Notes under the pieces: model-generated
Database searches by the model: none
What the model was told of the DNA's origin: nothing
The model's input: only the letters and a program-made list of their open reading frames with translations
IMG/VR virus record: IMGVR_UViG_3300021134_000001
Location: 1-64,000 of that record
Reading direction: 5' to 3' (one strand)
Source of the DNA: a virus
DNA: 64,000 nt
In this document: positions 1 through 6,538 of the stretch, piece by piece
How the letters are laid out: every line of letters begins with the position of its first letter
How positions within the stretch are numbered: the stretch's first letter is position 1
Translations under genes and position numbers: made by a program

Positions 1-45
1 GACGCAAATGAAAAAATGCAACACGTCGATTACGAGCCGGCTCAT
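1..45 (-). CDS. possible start of a gene running off the left edge
   Basis: A minus-strand ATG at 45 opens a frame that reads MSRLVIDVLHFFICV to the window edge. It follows the leftward nucleotide-metabolism genes. A purine-rich AAAAAGGG lies directly against the ATG, which is too close for a good ribosome binding site, so the true start may differ. Only 15 codons are visible and no function can be assigned. Confidence 0.25.
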   Translation of the reverse strand, partial: MSRLVIDVLHFFICV

Positions 46-146
46 CCCTTTTTGCGAATAGCCGCCAACTCTTTTTCGAGGTAGCCACATACTGAACGCA
101 TTAACGGACGGACCGGTAAGTAACAGATAACATAAGACTTAAGACG

Positions 147-815
147 TTACGCTTCACTCACTAAATGTAAGTGACGAGGATATACATGTAAAGAGGCGGC
201 GTTCCACAACATAGTACCTAACTCTAGATCTGGGTACGTGACCTGTAGATCTGATAGAGCGGTAGCGTGTACGTGGTCATGCCAAGCCTTATCACCCTTA
301 TATCCAAAGACGGCATCATTAGACCGCATATATACTAGATAGTGTAGCTGGTTATCACGGATAAGGAGTTGTACAGAGTATGTACAGATCATGTCCTTCC
401 TACCGTAGGCGGTAGCATCTACATGTATAGACGGTCTGGTATAGATCATGCTAGCCTGTCGGCTGGACCTATCCGCCTGTAGTATAGCTATACTGTTCTT
501 GTACTGGTTACCGTTATTAGCGGACCAGATAAGATAACCGTAGTTACTATTAATACTACCGTCTACTCCTGATATATCTTTCCAGATAGTAGGTATAGGA
601 GCGGGTATATCCTTTACATTTAAGGATTGACTCTTATACCAGGATAACTCTCTACTATTCCAATCCTGATTAACAGTACCGAATATAGATACTTCATCAG
701 CAATAAATGAGGCGTTAATAATCTCTAACATACCGTTCTCATCAGGAGAAAGTGTTTTAAAGATTTGCCTAATACTATTAACATTATAGGGTGTAGTAAT
801 AAACATATTAGTCAT
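147..815 (-). CDS. dCMP hydroxymethylase (T4 gp42-like, thymidylate synthase fold)
   Basis: A 222-aa member of the thymidylate synthase superfamily, predicted to turn dCMP plus methylene-tetrahydrofolate into 5-hydroxymethyl-dCMP. Seen: catalytic Cys144 (in DMICTYS), the phosphate-binding RSNDAVFG motif with Arg164 exactly 20 residues later as in thymidylate synthase, and a C-terminal SLHVYPRH motif. The residue that is Asn177 in E. coli thymidylate synthase is Asp175 here (GYKGDKAW). In T4 gp42 the same Asp is what selects dCMP over dUMP. RSND.VFGYK.D.AW and SQSLNV also agree with gp42 as I remember it. The start at 815 overlaps the upstream gene by a few bases and has AAAGG in front; a longer start at 848 is possible. 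It is last in a leftward operon with two dNTP pyrophosphohydrolases. Family is near certain; dCMP specificity is inferred. Confidence 0.88.
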   Translation of the reverse strand: MTNMFITTPYNVNSIRQIFKTLSPDENGMLEIINASFIADEVSIFGTVNQDWNSRELSWYKSQSLNVKDIPAPIPTIWKDISGVDGSINSNYGYLIWSANNGNQYKNSIAILQADRSSRQASMIYTRPSIHVDATAYGRKDMICTYSVQLLIRDNQLHYLVYMRSNDAVFGYKGDKAWHDHVHATALSDLQVTYPDLELGTMLWNAASLHVYPRHLHLVSEA

Positions 816-1416
816 TATACCTTTTTGCAGTAGTCGCTCTATCATCACCTTGCGGATTGATATAGGTATGTTCTAACATCATTAGGATATTACAAGCGGC
901 ATGAGCCAAATGTGAATAACCTGTTTCTGGATCTAAATCTTCACCAGATTGAAAGGCAAATAAATGGCGTTGTAGAGATGCATATACTCTAGACCACTTA
1001 ATCATCTCACCTTCACGCCAGGAGTCTTTACCATATTTGTTTAAACCATAGGTTAAAACTTCGGCGGTATCTTTTAAAGGACGAATTGGTAATAAATCTA
1101 AACGAACTTTACCAGAATCGAACTTTGGGGCCAAACCTTCAATAAATTCAACTTTATCGCTAGTGGCTACTTTACATTCTCTTTGTGTAGTATTCATAAT
1201 ATTCTCAGATTGTGATAAATCATAATTGACGCATGGGCGATCTTCGGCTAATAAGGCCTGCAACCTTTGGTCCCTGCGCTCTCTTGCTTCTTCTTGCGCT
1301 CTCCAGTGCTCTTCTGCAATCTTGTTTCTCGCGATGTCAGCATCCATCTGGGCACGCTCAATATACTCTCCAAGCGTTATATCTGTGGTGTAGTAATGCT
1401 CATGGCTCTTGGGCAT
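808..1416 (-). CDS. dATP/dGTP-type diphosphohydrolase (DUF5664-like)
   Basis: 202 aa. The C-terminal two thirds carry the hallmark of the phage dATP/dGTP diphosphohydrolase N-terminal family (formerly DUF5664): KFDSGKVRLDLLP near residue 100, then YGLNKYGKDSWREGE, then the SLQRHLFAFQSGEDLDPETG stretch and a helix with HLAHAACN. These all-alpha MazG-relative enzymes hydrolyse dNTPs to dNMPs. The N-terminal 80 residues are charged and probably coiled (EEHWRAQEEARERRD). The start overlaps the end of the upstream MazG-like gene by 17 bases, and GGAG lies upstream. A role in dNTP-pool remodelling for modified-base DNA is inferred from its neighbours; the substrate cannot be read from sequence. Confidence 0.75.
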   Translation of the reverse strand: MPKSHEHYYTTDITLGEYIERAQMDADIARNKIAEEHWRAQEEARERRDQRLQALLAEDRPCVNYDLSQSENIMNTTQRECKVATSDKVEFIEGLAPKFDSGKVRLDLLPIRPLKDTAEVLTYGLNKYGKDSWREGEMIKWSRVYASLQRHLFAFQSGEDLDPETGYSHLAHAACNILMMLEHTYINPQGDDRATTAKRYND

Positions 1417-1909
1417 AATTCAGTGCTCCGTATAAGGTTTCATGAGGGCGGTCTTCAACGCCGGAATCAGCGTTTCCAGCCTTTTTACGAACGGAAAGAT
1501 TTATTAGGATTTCTGCTAAAGCGTCTTCTGGACCGGTCCAACCGTCAGGTTTGACTAAATCGATGCCTTTGTATTCGGCACGGTTTTTATCTGTTTTATG
1601 AGGGTTGCTACCAGGCACTTTCGCTAGGTTAGCCTGCATTACTGCGTCAAATCCTTCTGACATAGGCATACCCATACGATACATCGTACCGATAGTGAAT
1701 ACTAACAAATCTTGTAAGGCGTCATACTGGTCTACTAGAGTATCAGATTGGGCAAATTCTTCGATTTCTTCGAACAAGCATGCTATTCTGTAATTCTTCT
1801 CTTCTAGTGATAGGTGTCTTGGCGGACCTTCGTAAGCCAGACCATACTTGACGTATGCTTGGTGTAACTTCTGCTCAAATACGTTAAACTGCTGCTTTGT
1901 GTTATTCAT
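1400..1909 (-). CDS. MazG/PRA-PH-like NTP pyrophosphohydrolase (candidate dCTPase)
   Basis: 169 aa with the all-alpha NTP pyrophosphohydrolase signature: acidic FEEIEEFAQ (helix 1), then DALQDLLVFTIGTMY with Asp-x3-Asp, then the PRA-PH-like tail FDAVMQANLAKVPG...HKTDKN. These helices bind Mg2+ and cleave NTP to NMP plus PPi. In a hydroxymethylcytosine phage a dCTPase is needed to remove dCTP and supply dCMP; this or the next gene is the best candidate. It is first in the leftward operon, about 200 bases after a phage-type promoter (2095-2114). The substrate is inferred from context only. Confidence 0.75.
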   Translation of the reverse strand: MNNTKQQFNVFEQKLHQAYVKYGLAYEGPPRHLSLEEKNYRIACLFEEIEEFAQSDTLVDQYDALQDLLVFTIGTMYRMGMPMSEGFDAVMQANLAKVPGSNPHKTDKNRAEYKGIDLVKPDGWTGPEDALAEILINLSVRKKAGNADSGVEDRPHETLYGALNYAQEP

Positions 1910-2094
1910 GTTTAGGATATCTTATAGTTATGTTATACAGGTTGTTTGCTAGGACTTAGCTAAGTAGTTTATAGGATAATAATAGAACTATCTCCTACGA
2001 TTCTCTCTAGCATCTCCTAAGGGTCTATAGGGATCTAATAGATCTTATAGACTCCTATAGGGAGGCTACTAGGGATATCTTTGGACCACCGGCC
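1910..2094 (-). promoter_or_regulatory. leftward 5' leader of the nucleotide operon
   Basis: No gene is visible. Read on the minus strand, the first 30 bases after the promoter at 2095-2114 (2064-2094) match the leader after the plus-strand promoter at 27996. Both contain GGTCC, A or T, then AAGATATCCCTAG. The rest is rich in CTATAGG and TAGATC elements that could form short hairpins (2020-2060). Confidence 0.5.
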
Positions 2095-2114
2095 CTCTCT
2101 GTATAGGATCCACA
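2095..2114 (-). promoter_or_regulatory. candidate phage RNA polymerase promoter PL1
   Basis: On the minus strand this reads TGTGGATCCTATACAGAGAG, one of four near-identical 19-20 bp elements in the window (also 2333-2350 minus, 15838-15856 plus, 27996-28014 plus). The element resembles a single-subunit RNA polymerase promoter: a conserved specificity block, then TATA, then a purine-rich start. It points at the 1909-147 operon and shares its downstream leader with the copy at 27996. The encoded T7-type polymerase is the likely user. Confidence 0.65.
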
Positions 2115-2147
2115 TCGCATGGATCCCATATAGGATTACGTCGAGAG

Positions 2148-2321
2148 TGGATTTAGGAGTCACACATAGCAGCTCAAAGATTGTCATGGACACTTGATCG
2201 CTGTGTATCTTAGATCAAGCCAGAATCTCCAATATTAGTGTTTACGTACTGCACCATGTATTGGACATGCCTTTCATTGAGACTACTGCCCGTCGGTCGT
2301 AATATGTGACTTTTAAATCCA
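2148..2321. repeat. inverted repeat pair within the divergent intergenic region
   Basis: TGGATTTAGGAGTCACA at 2148-2164 is matched in inverted orientation by TGTGACTTTTAAATCCA at 2305-2321 (15 of 17 positions pair). A perfect 7-bp hairpin, CTTGATC at 2193-2199 with GATCAAG at 2213-2219, lies between them. The arms flank about 140 bp without a gene. The right arm follows the start of promoter PL2. Function unknown; a folded leader RNA or protein-binding arms are possible. Confidence 0.5.
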
Positions 2322-2332
2322 CCCCTGGTAGT

Positions 2333-2350
2333 GTCTATATAGGATCCACA
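2333..2350 (-). promoter_or_regulatory. candidate phage RNA polymerase promoter PL2
   Basis: The minus-strand sequence TGTGGATCCTATATAGAC has the same core as three other elements. It points left toward PL1 and the nucleotide operon, making a tandem promoter pair. A GC-rich hairpin (CACCGG, loop TGCTG, CCGGTG at 2385-2401) lies upstream and could insulate it. Confidence 0.65.
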
Positions 2351-2412
2351 TGCGGTGCTCCAAGACACTCCCATGATACTGTTACACCGGTGCTGCCGGT
2401 GCTGTATCTCAT

Positions 2413-2940
2413 AAGCTATTGATTCTAAACGATTTTTCCTATCGCTACTAGCTCATAAGTTATTGATTCTAAACGACTATTCATGGGCGCAAGTTATTGA
2501 TTCTAAACGATATTCTACATGCATCAAAAACCTGTTATAAATCAATCAGTTGTGTGACTTTACGGGAAGTCTTTATAAAGTATTGATTTCAAACGATATT
2601 TTACTGAAAAAGGTTACCTATAGAAATAGAGCACCGAGTGACCTTGGTGACTTGCATCAAAACCCTGTTATAAATCAATCAGTTATATGACTTTACGGGA
2701 AGCTGATACAAGTTGTTGATTCTAAACGATAAAAAGGTCAAATAGGTTACCTATAGAAATATAATATTATTACTGAATATCTCTAGATATTAACTGAATA
2801 TAATATAAGTGTATTACTTATAATATAACTGGCGAGATTACTGGAATTAATATAATTAGATAATAACTGAATATCGATTATCGATTACTGGTTTATATTA
2901 ACTAAATTAATATTATATAATAACCATTTCATATTAACTT
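2413..2940. other. candidate replication origin or early control region (repeats plus AT-rich DNA)
   Basis: No gene fits here. Five copies of a repeat with consensus AAGTTATTGATTCTAAACGA lie at 2413-2432, 2457-2476, 2491-2510, 2578-2596 and 2710-2729. They are followed by about 180 bp of extremely AT-rich sequence (2760-2940). The layout resembles iterons beside a DNA-unwinding element, at the switch point between leftward and rightward transcription. Host-type early promoters for the rightward genes are also expected here. Origin function is inference; a cluster of binding sites for an early regulator is the main alternative. Confidence 0.5.
2521..2786. repeat. tandem duplication with 133-bp period
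   Basis: Two imperfect copies begin with GCATCAAAA at 2521 and 2654. Each holds, in order, CTGTTATAAATCAATCAGTT, GACTTTACGGGAAG, one 20-bp iteron-like repeat (2578 and 2710) and AGGTTACCTATAGAAATA (2611-2628 and 2744-2761). All landmarks are offset by 132-133 bp. The palindromic AGGTTACCT and the CTATAGAAATA block could be regulatory sites. DNA between landmarks has diverged, so the landmarks are probably under selection. Confidence 0.8.
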
Positions 2941-2956
2941 AAAGGATAAATATATT

Positions 2957-3283
2957 ATGAAAAACCAATTAACTGTAACTATTCAAAACGACAAATTCGT
3001 ATTAACTGAAACTAAAATGGTTTTAGAAACCAAAACAGTAGGTGAAACTGAAGATTTCAAAGAATTGAGCGAAATCGTAACTTCACTTGGCTATAAGAAT
3101 GCTAAGTTTTCTGACGAAGCGAAGATTTTCAAGGTTTCACTGATTAAGCGCATGAAAGCGCAAAACGACGTAAAACGTCAAGAACGTGAAGCTAAGAAAG
3201 CAGAACGTGTTGCCGCAGCGAAAGCTCGCGTAGAAGCACGAATTGCCGCTCTTCAAGCTCGTCTTGGTAAGTTTGGCGAATAA
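2957..3283 (+). CDS. early protein with a basic coiled-coil tail
   Basis: First gene of the rightward transcript, 108 aa, with AAAGGA in front. The first 60 residues are beta/alpha-like, and the last 45 form a highly charged Arg/Lys/Glu/Ala helix (RQEREAKKAERVAAAKARVEA). No family recognised. A nucleic-acid-binding role is possible from charge alone. Its stop codon lies 3 bases before hammerhead HH1. Confidence 0.75.
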   Translation: MKNQLTVTIQNDKFVLTETKMVLETKTVGETEDFKELSEIVTSLGYKNAKFSDEAKIFKVSLIKRMKAQNDVKRQEREAKKAERVAAAKARVEARIAALQARLGKFGE

Positions 3284-3286
3284 TCA

Positions 3287-3338
3287 GCATAACTGATGAG
3301 TCTTTAATAGACGAAACCGTAGTGATACGGTCTTATGC
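3287..3338 (+). ncRNA. hammerhead ribozyme HH1 (type I)
   Basis: Stem I GCATAA/TTATGC, core CTGATGA, stem II GTCT-TTAAT-AGAC, core GAAA, stem III CCGTA-GTGA-TACGG, then TC and the 3' strand of stem I. All invariant hammerhead core bases are present. Predicted self-cleavage is after C3332 (GUC triplet). It lies 3 bases after the stop of the first early gene and upstream of the gene at 3448. Confidence 0.93.
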
Positions 3339-3347
3339 ACAAGTATA

Positions 3348-3430
3348 ACATCGAGCCAGTGATCTGCAGAACGATGTAAAAGTAATCGAACTGATCCGTT
3401 TCGAGGACAACGTAAAAGTCCTCTTTTATT
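3348..3430 (+). terminator. leader hairpins and terminator-like element
   Basis: Downstream of HH1, ACATCG (from 3348) pairs with CGATGT (ending 3377). Then GAGGAC (3403-3408) pairs with GTCCTC (3418-3423) and is followed by TTTTATT. The second hairpin looks like an intrinsic terminator or attenuator ahead of the 3448 gene. It may instead cap the 5'-OH end left by HH1 cleavage. Confidence 0.5.
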
Positions 3431-3447
3431 CACAAAGGAGAAATCTT

Positions 3448-4257
3448 ATGAATGTAGTAAAAATGCCTCAATTAACGCGTGATGAGATTCTTGATGACTA
3501 TTTAGTCGCTATGCAAGATATCGAAGATCGTAGTATTATGGACCAATATGAATACGCTAAGTATCTCAAACGGGCGCATGATATGTTTGCTTTAGACGTT
3601 GGTAGACCTCGCAAAACAAATATTTCTAAAGAAATAATTAAATATGCCTCGTTTACTGAGTTCTGCAAAGCAGCTAATAAAAGTCAAGGCGCAGCCACAA
3701 ACGCTGTTAAAGTGGTTGAAATGCTTGGCATGGATGCAAATCTATCTCAAGTCAAATTAAGCTTTACTTCGTTAAGAGAATTAGCTTATCAATCTGATGA
3801 GATTAAAGAAGAGTTTCTTCCTAAAATCTTAGATGGTGAGAAAGTTAAAATTAAAGAAGTTCTGAAGAGTTTAACTAAACCTCAGCGTGAAATTGTTGCT
3901 GAAGCAGGCTATGAGCTTGATGAAGAAGAACGCACTGGAATGACAATTGAAGAAATTCAAGCTGATCATGAGCGTGCAGACGACTTTATTGCTAACGATT
4001 TACCACGCATTAAACAAGAAGCAAAAGATAATCGTAAAGCGACTTATCAAGAAGGTTTAGAAAAGTTAGACGATTATGTCGACGAAACTAAAGAAGTTCA
4101 AGAATGGTTATTCGCTATTATTAAGCAAATTCCATTGGATAAACAACCTGCAGTAAGCAAGAAAGCTCTGTATAGCACGTTCAATATATGCTATGATGGG
4201 GCATGCGCTGAAACAGACGTAGTAAATTTTATTGAAACAAACATTAACACTTATTAA
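3448..4257 (+). CDS. early protein, possible ParB/KorB-like HTH regulator
   Basis: 269 aa, strong AAAGGAG upstream. The middle (KSQGAATNAVKVVEML...LSFTSLRELAYQ) and KIKEVLKSLTKPQREI resemble helix-turn-helix segments of ParB/KorB-type proteins, but no definite motif can be claimed. The C-terminal half is acidic and helical. It sits among the first early genes, so a role in control or host takeover is possible. Function unknown. Confidence 0.6.
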   Translation: MNVVKMPQLTRDEILDDYLVAMQDIEDRSIMDQYEYAKYLKRAHDMFALDVGRPRKTNISKEIIKYASFTEFCKAANKSQGAATNAVKVVEMLGMDANLSQVKLSFTSLRELAYQSDEIKEEFLPKILDGEKVKIKEVLKSLTKPQREIVAEAGYELDEEERTGMTIEEIQADHERADDFIANDLPRIKQEAKDNRKATYQEGLEKLDDYVDETKEVQEWLFAIIKQIPLDKQPAVSKKALYSTFNICYDGACAETDVVNFIETNINTY

Positions 4258-4272
4258 GAAATAAACATTATT

Positions 4273-4701
4273 ATGAAAATCTCATCAACACAGATTAAGA
4301 AAATCGAAAAAGATTTAGCATCTAAATTTGACATCTCAACTGGTAACTTACGTAAGATTTTAACAGAAATCTACAACGTTACTGATCCTGACAAAGCAAA
4401 GAAAATCACATCACGTGCGATTCTTAAGAATCATCTTTGTGAAGTTAATCGTCCTCATAAGGAGAAGTATGATGACACAGGCGATGCTAAGTATTTAGCT
4501 AAGTGCTGGGGAATATTTCCATTAACTGGAACTGGTAACAAAGGTTCATACAAAGAAGAGCTAATGACATATTCAGAAGCAAAGCGTATTGGACAAAAGA
4601 AAGTAAACTTAAATGTGTTTACAGCACGACGTAAGACAAGTATTAGCAATATGACACGAGAAATCGATCGATCTATTGGATTACTTGATTACTTTGAATA
4701 A
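4273..4701 (+). CDS. early hypothetical protein, basic
   Basis: 142 aa, Lys-rich. The N-terminus looks like a small helical domain (TQIKKIEKDLASKFDISTGN). No recognised family. It follows the 3448 gene by 15 bases with no strong ribosome binding site, which suggests translational coupling. Its stop lies 2 bases before hammerhead HH2. Confidence 0.65.
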   Translation: MKISSTQIKKIEKDLASKFDISTGNLRKILTEIYNVTDPDKAKKITSRAILKNHLCEVNRPHKEKYDDTGDAKYLAKCWGIFPLTGTGNKGSYKEELMTYSEAKRIGQKKVNLNVFTARRKTSISNMTREIDRSIGLLDYFE

Positions 4702-4702
4702 C

Positions 4703-4751
4703 ATCTAACTGATGAGTCCGTAAGGACGAAACCACGAAAGTGGTCTTAGAT
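4703..4751 (+). ncRNA. hammerhead ribozyme HH2 (type I)
   Basis: Stem I ATCTAA/TTAGAT, CTGATGA, stem II GTCC-GTAA-GGAC, GAAA, stem III CCAC-GAAA-GTGG, then TC. Predicted cleavage after C4745. It starts 2 bases after a stop codon and leaves a short leader with AAAGGAAA before the ATG at 4776. It is almost identical to HH3; a compensating change in stem II (GTCC/GGAC versus GTCG/CGAC) distinguishes them. Confidence 0.95.
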
Positions 4752-4775
4752 TATTATTATTGAAAGGAAATTATT

Positions 4776-4946
4776 ATGAATAAGAAACTATATAACGGTT
4801 TTAACCGTGCAGGGATGGTAAGCGCCATCCATATGGAGTGTGATACCTCAAGCTTTACTTATAAGCTCAACGATGATGAACTCATCAAAGCGTTTAAAGA
4901 AATCTTCGCTGGCAATTCAAATATGCTAGCCGTGGAGGACTTATAA
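4776..4946 (+). CDS. small early protein
   Basis: 56 aa, starting with ATG after AAAGGAAA, 24 bases downstream of HH2. The sequence begins MNKKLYNGFNRAGMVSAIHM and ends in an acidic stretch. No family recognised. Its TAA shares one base with the ATG of the next gene (TAATG), so the two are probably translationally coupled. Confidence 0.6.
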   Translation: MNKKLYNGFNRAGMVSAIHMECDTSSFTYKLNDDELIKAFKEIFAGNSNMLAVEDL

Positions 4947-5095
4947 TGTTTGAAATGAAATACTTAATCATTATCATTGGACTTGTATATTTTAGTATCG
5001 GCGTGGATCAATATTTTAAAGGATCCTTACCAAACTTAATCGTATACACTGGTTACGCATTTAGTAATATTGGTTTATTCTTATTAGCAAAGTGA
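4946..5095 (+). CDS. small membrane protein
   Basis: 49 aa. Two hydrophobic segments (YLIIIIGLVYFSIG near the start and IVYTGYAFSNIGLFLLA at the end) joined by a short loop suggest a two-span inner-membrane protein. Start overlaps the previous stop by one base. Function unknown; it pairs with another small membrane protein just downstream. Confidence 0.6.
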   Translation: MFEMKYLIIIIGLVYFSIGVDQYFKGSLPNLIVYTGYAFSNIGLFLLAK

Positions 5096-5102
5096 AAAGG
5101 AA

Positions 5103-5288
5103 ATGAATAAAGTGGAAATTCTCTGGTTTTTCGCCGCATGTGCGGTGTCTGTAATCTTGATTAGTGGGTATCTTATAAATATCTATAGATTGATAAAGAT
5201 GAAAGAAGTAAATGGTCTTACATTTACACGAGTATGCGGAATATTTATATTCCCTATTGGCGCTATTGTAGGATTTATATCTAACTGA
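5103..5288 (+). CDS. small membrane protein
   Basis: 61 aa with two predicted transmembrane helices (WFFAACAVSVILISGYL and VCGIFIFPIGAIVGFI) and a basic loop, YRLIKMKEVNGLT. The loop faintly recalls PQ-loop/SemiSWEET proteins, but the protein is too short for a full unit. AAAGGAA lies before the ATG. Its TGA stop is formed by the CTGATGA core of hammerhead HH3, so ribozyme and coding sequence overlap by 10 bases. Confidence 0.6.
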   Translation: MNKVEILWFFAACAVSVILISGYLINIYRLIKMKEVNGLTFTRVCGIFIFPIGAIVGFISN

Positions 5289-5327
5289 TGAGTCGGTAAC
5301 GACGAAACCACGAAAGTGGTCTTAGAT
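5279..5327 (+). ncRNA. hammerhead ribozyme HH3 (type I)
   Basis: Stem I ATCTAA/TTAGAT, CTGATGA, stem II GTCG-GTAA-CGAC, GAAA, stem III CCAC-GAAA-GTGG, TC. Predicted cleavage after C5321. The upstream gene stops inside the catalytic core (TGA at 5286-5288). The downstream piece starts 21 bases before the next ATG. Confidence 0.95.
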
Positions 5328-5342
5328 TAAAAGGAAATTATT

Positions 5343-5633
5343 ATGAAAAACGATTTATTTACGATTGTCATTGACGATCAAACATACACTTCTGACGCAT
5401 TCAGAGCCTTATGTAAATATCACGATGTTGTGCTATCCATCTATTCTGATGGTATGCTTGACTCGTTAGTATCTCTATGGAATACAATTATGCCGATCTC
5501 AAAATCTGCTAAACTGCTATTCGATGGAGAAGAGTCTAAAGGATTCAAGCGTAAGATCTCCTTCGCTTCGAATGACGACACCAATGCAGATGGTTGGTGT
5601 GCTGATCCACGCAACTCAAAAGGAAAATACTAA
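5343..5633 (+). CDS. small early protein
   Basis: 96 aa, AAAGGAAA upstream. Mixed alpha/beta composition with a polar C-terminus (NDDTNADGWCADPRNSKGKY). No family recognised. Its stop overlaps the start of the next gene by one base. Confidence 0.6.
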   Translation: MKNDLFTIVIDDQTYTSDAFRALCKYHDVVLSIYSDGMLDSLVSLWNTIMPISKSAKLLFDGEESKGFKRKISFASNDDTNADGWCADPRNSKGKY

Positions 5634-5746
5634 TGGACTTCCATGACGATCCTTCCTTCTTTGAGATTCTCGTATGGACAGTGTTATTCGCTCTCCTTTT
5701 CGCTCTCTTGTATATGTGCATGATGGTCACAGTTTACCATCTTTAA
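5633..5746 (+). CDS. 37-aa single-span membrane peptide
   Basis: An acidic N-terminus (MDFHDDPSF) precedes one hydrophobic helix (LVWTVLFALLFALLYMCMMV). The start is coupled to the preceding gene (TAATG). Small membrane peptides of this kind are common among phage early genes; function unknown. Confidence 0.5.
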   Translation: MDFHDDPSFFEILVWTVLFALLFALLYMCMMVTVYHL

Positions 5747-5761
5747 TATAAAGGAAATATT

Positions 5762-6004
5762 ATGACTGTAAAAGATACTATGATTTCTATGGCATTGACT
5801 CAACTTCATACATCACTTCACCGTATTTATGAGATATGGTTGGAAGTTGGTAATGGAGATATGAGCGTATTAGAAGCTCGTATGGACGAAGCACGTGATG
5901 AGTTTATGGCTCGCTCAAGTAAATACCTGACTGAGCAAGAACAGACACGTTATTTCGTCAAAGCGTATGAAGATACGTTAATCGCTGTAATGAACGCAAG
6001 TTAA
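5762..6004 (+). CDS. small helical early protein
   Basis: 80 aa, AAAGGAAA upstream, largely alpha-helical and acidic. No recognised family. The TAA stop (6002-6004) is part of stem I of hammerhead HH4. Confidence 0.6.
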   Translation: MTVKDTMISMALTQLHTSLHRIYEIWLEVGNGDMSVLEARMDEARDEFMARSSKYLTEQEQTRYFVKAYEDTLIAVMNAS

Positions 6005-6049
6005 ACTGATGAGTCCTCAATGGACGAAACCGCTTCGGCGGTCTTTAAC
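6000..6049 (+). ncRNA. hammerhead ribozyme HH4 (type I)
   Basis: Stem I GTTAAA/TTTAAC, CTGATGA, stem II GTCC-TCAAT-GGAC, GAAA, stem III CCGC-TTCG-GCGG (a stable UUCG loop), TC. Predicted cleavage after C6043. The stop codon of the upstream gene lies inside the 5' strand of stem I. Ribosomes terminating here would hide the ribozyme, so cleavage and translation may compete. Confidence 0.95.
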
Positions 6050-6071
6050 ATTTATTATAAAGGAAACTAAA

Positions 6072-6284
6072 ATGAGTAATACACCTAACATGTCTTATTG
6101 CATGTTTGAAAATACCGAAAGCGCACTTGAACAGTGTGTAGATGCTATGAGCGAAGCGTATGATGTAGAGTCGCTTGATATGAATGAGCATGAGCGTAGC
6201 GCGTTTTTGCGAATGAGAAATCTATGTAAAGACTTCTTAGCATTTCATGACGAAATTTTAAACAACACAAAGGAAACATTATGA
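6072..6284 (+). CDS. small acidic early protein
   Basis: 70 aa. The ATG at 6072 was chosen because AAAGGAA lies 8 bases upstream and it falls after HH4; a longer frame would include the ribozyme. Acidic and helical (ALEQCVDAMSEAYDVESL). Its TGA overlaps the next ATG (ATGA). Function unknown. Confidence 0.6.
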   Translation: MSNTPNMSYCMFENTESALEQCVDAMSEAYDVESLDMNEHERSAFLRMRNLCKDFLAFHDEILNNTKETL

Positions 6285-6538
6285 AAATGAAATATAAAGC
6301 AGCCTTTACGGCTTTGAAAAAATTAGGATGTCCAGTATATGAGCACTCCGACGATAATGGCAACTTTAGCATTTCTGCTGAAGAGGCTACATCTTATCTA
6401 TGGTGTGATTACTATGATGGATACCGAATTCCCGATTGGGAGTTTGGTGTAAGTCCTAAGATTACAGAACTACTACGTTCTAAAGGTTTATTCGCAGAGT
6501 GGATGAACAGTGGGAGATTAGTTGTATATGAAATTTGA
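6281..6538 (+). CDS. small early protein
   Basis: 85 aa with aromatic-rich centre (SYLWCDYYDGYRIPDWEFG). Coupled to the gene before it by ATGA, and overlapping the next gene by about 10 bases. No recognised family. Confidence 0.55.
   Translation: MKMKYKAAFTALKKLGCPVYEHSDDNGNFSISAEEATSYLWCDYYDGYRIPDWEFGVSPKITELLRSKGLFAEWMNSGRLVVYEI

Noticed and set aside
735-760. CTGATGAGAACGG on the minus strand in the dCMP hydroxymethylase gene
   Set aside because: Lacks the GAAA core and flanking stems; chance match in coding sequence.
808-1909. Possible 2-aminoadenine (Z) genome, since MazG-type and dATP/dGTP diphosphohydrolases are present
   Set aside because: No PurZ or DatZ is visible, and the T4-like dCMP hydroxymethylase and glucosyltransferase explain the nucleotide genes better.
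3794-3815. CTGATGAGATTAAAG inside the 3448 gene looks like a hammerhead core
   Set aside because: No stem II, no GAAA at the right distance and no pairing stems I or III; it is coding sequence (SDEIKEE).
4946-5288. Two small membrane proteins as a split SemiSWEET transporter
   Set aside because: Only a weak loop similarity; each has two short helices and no PQ motif.
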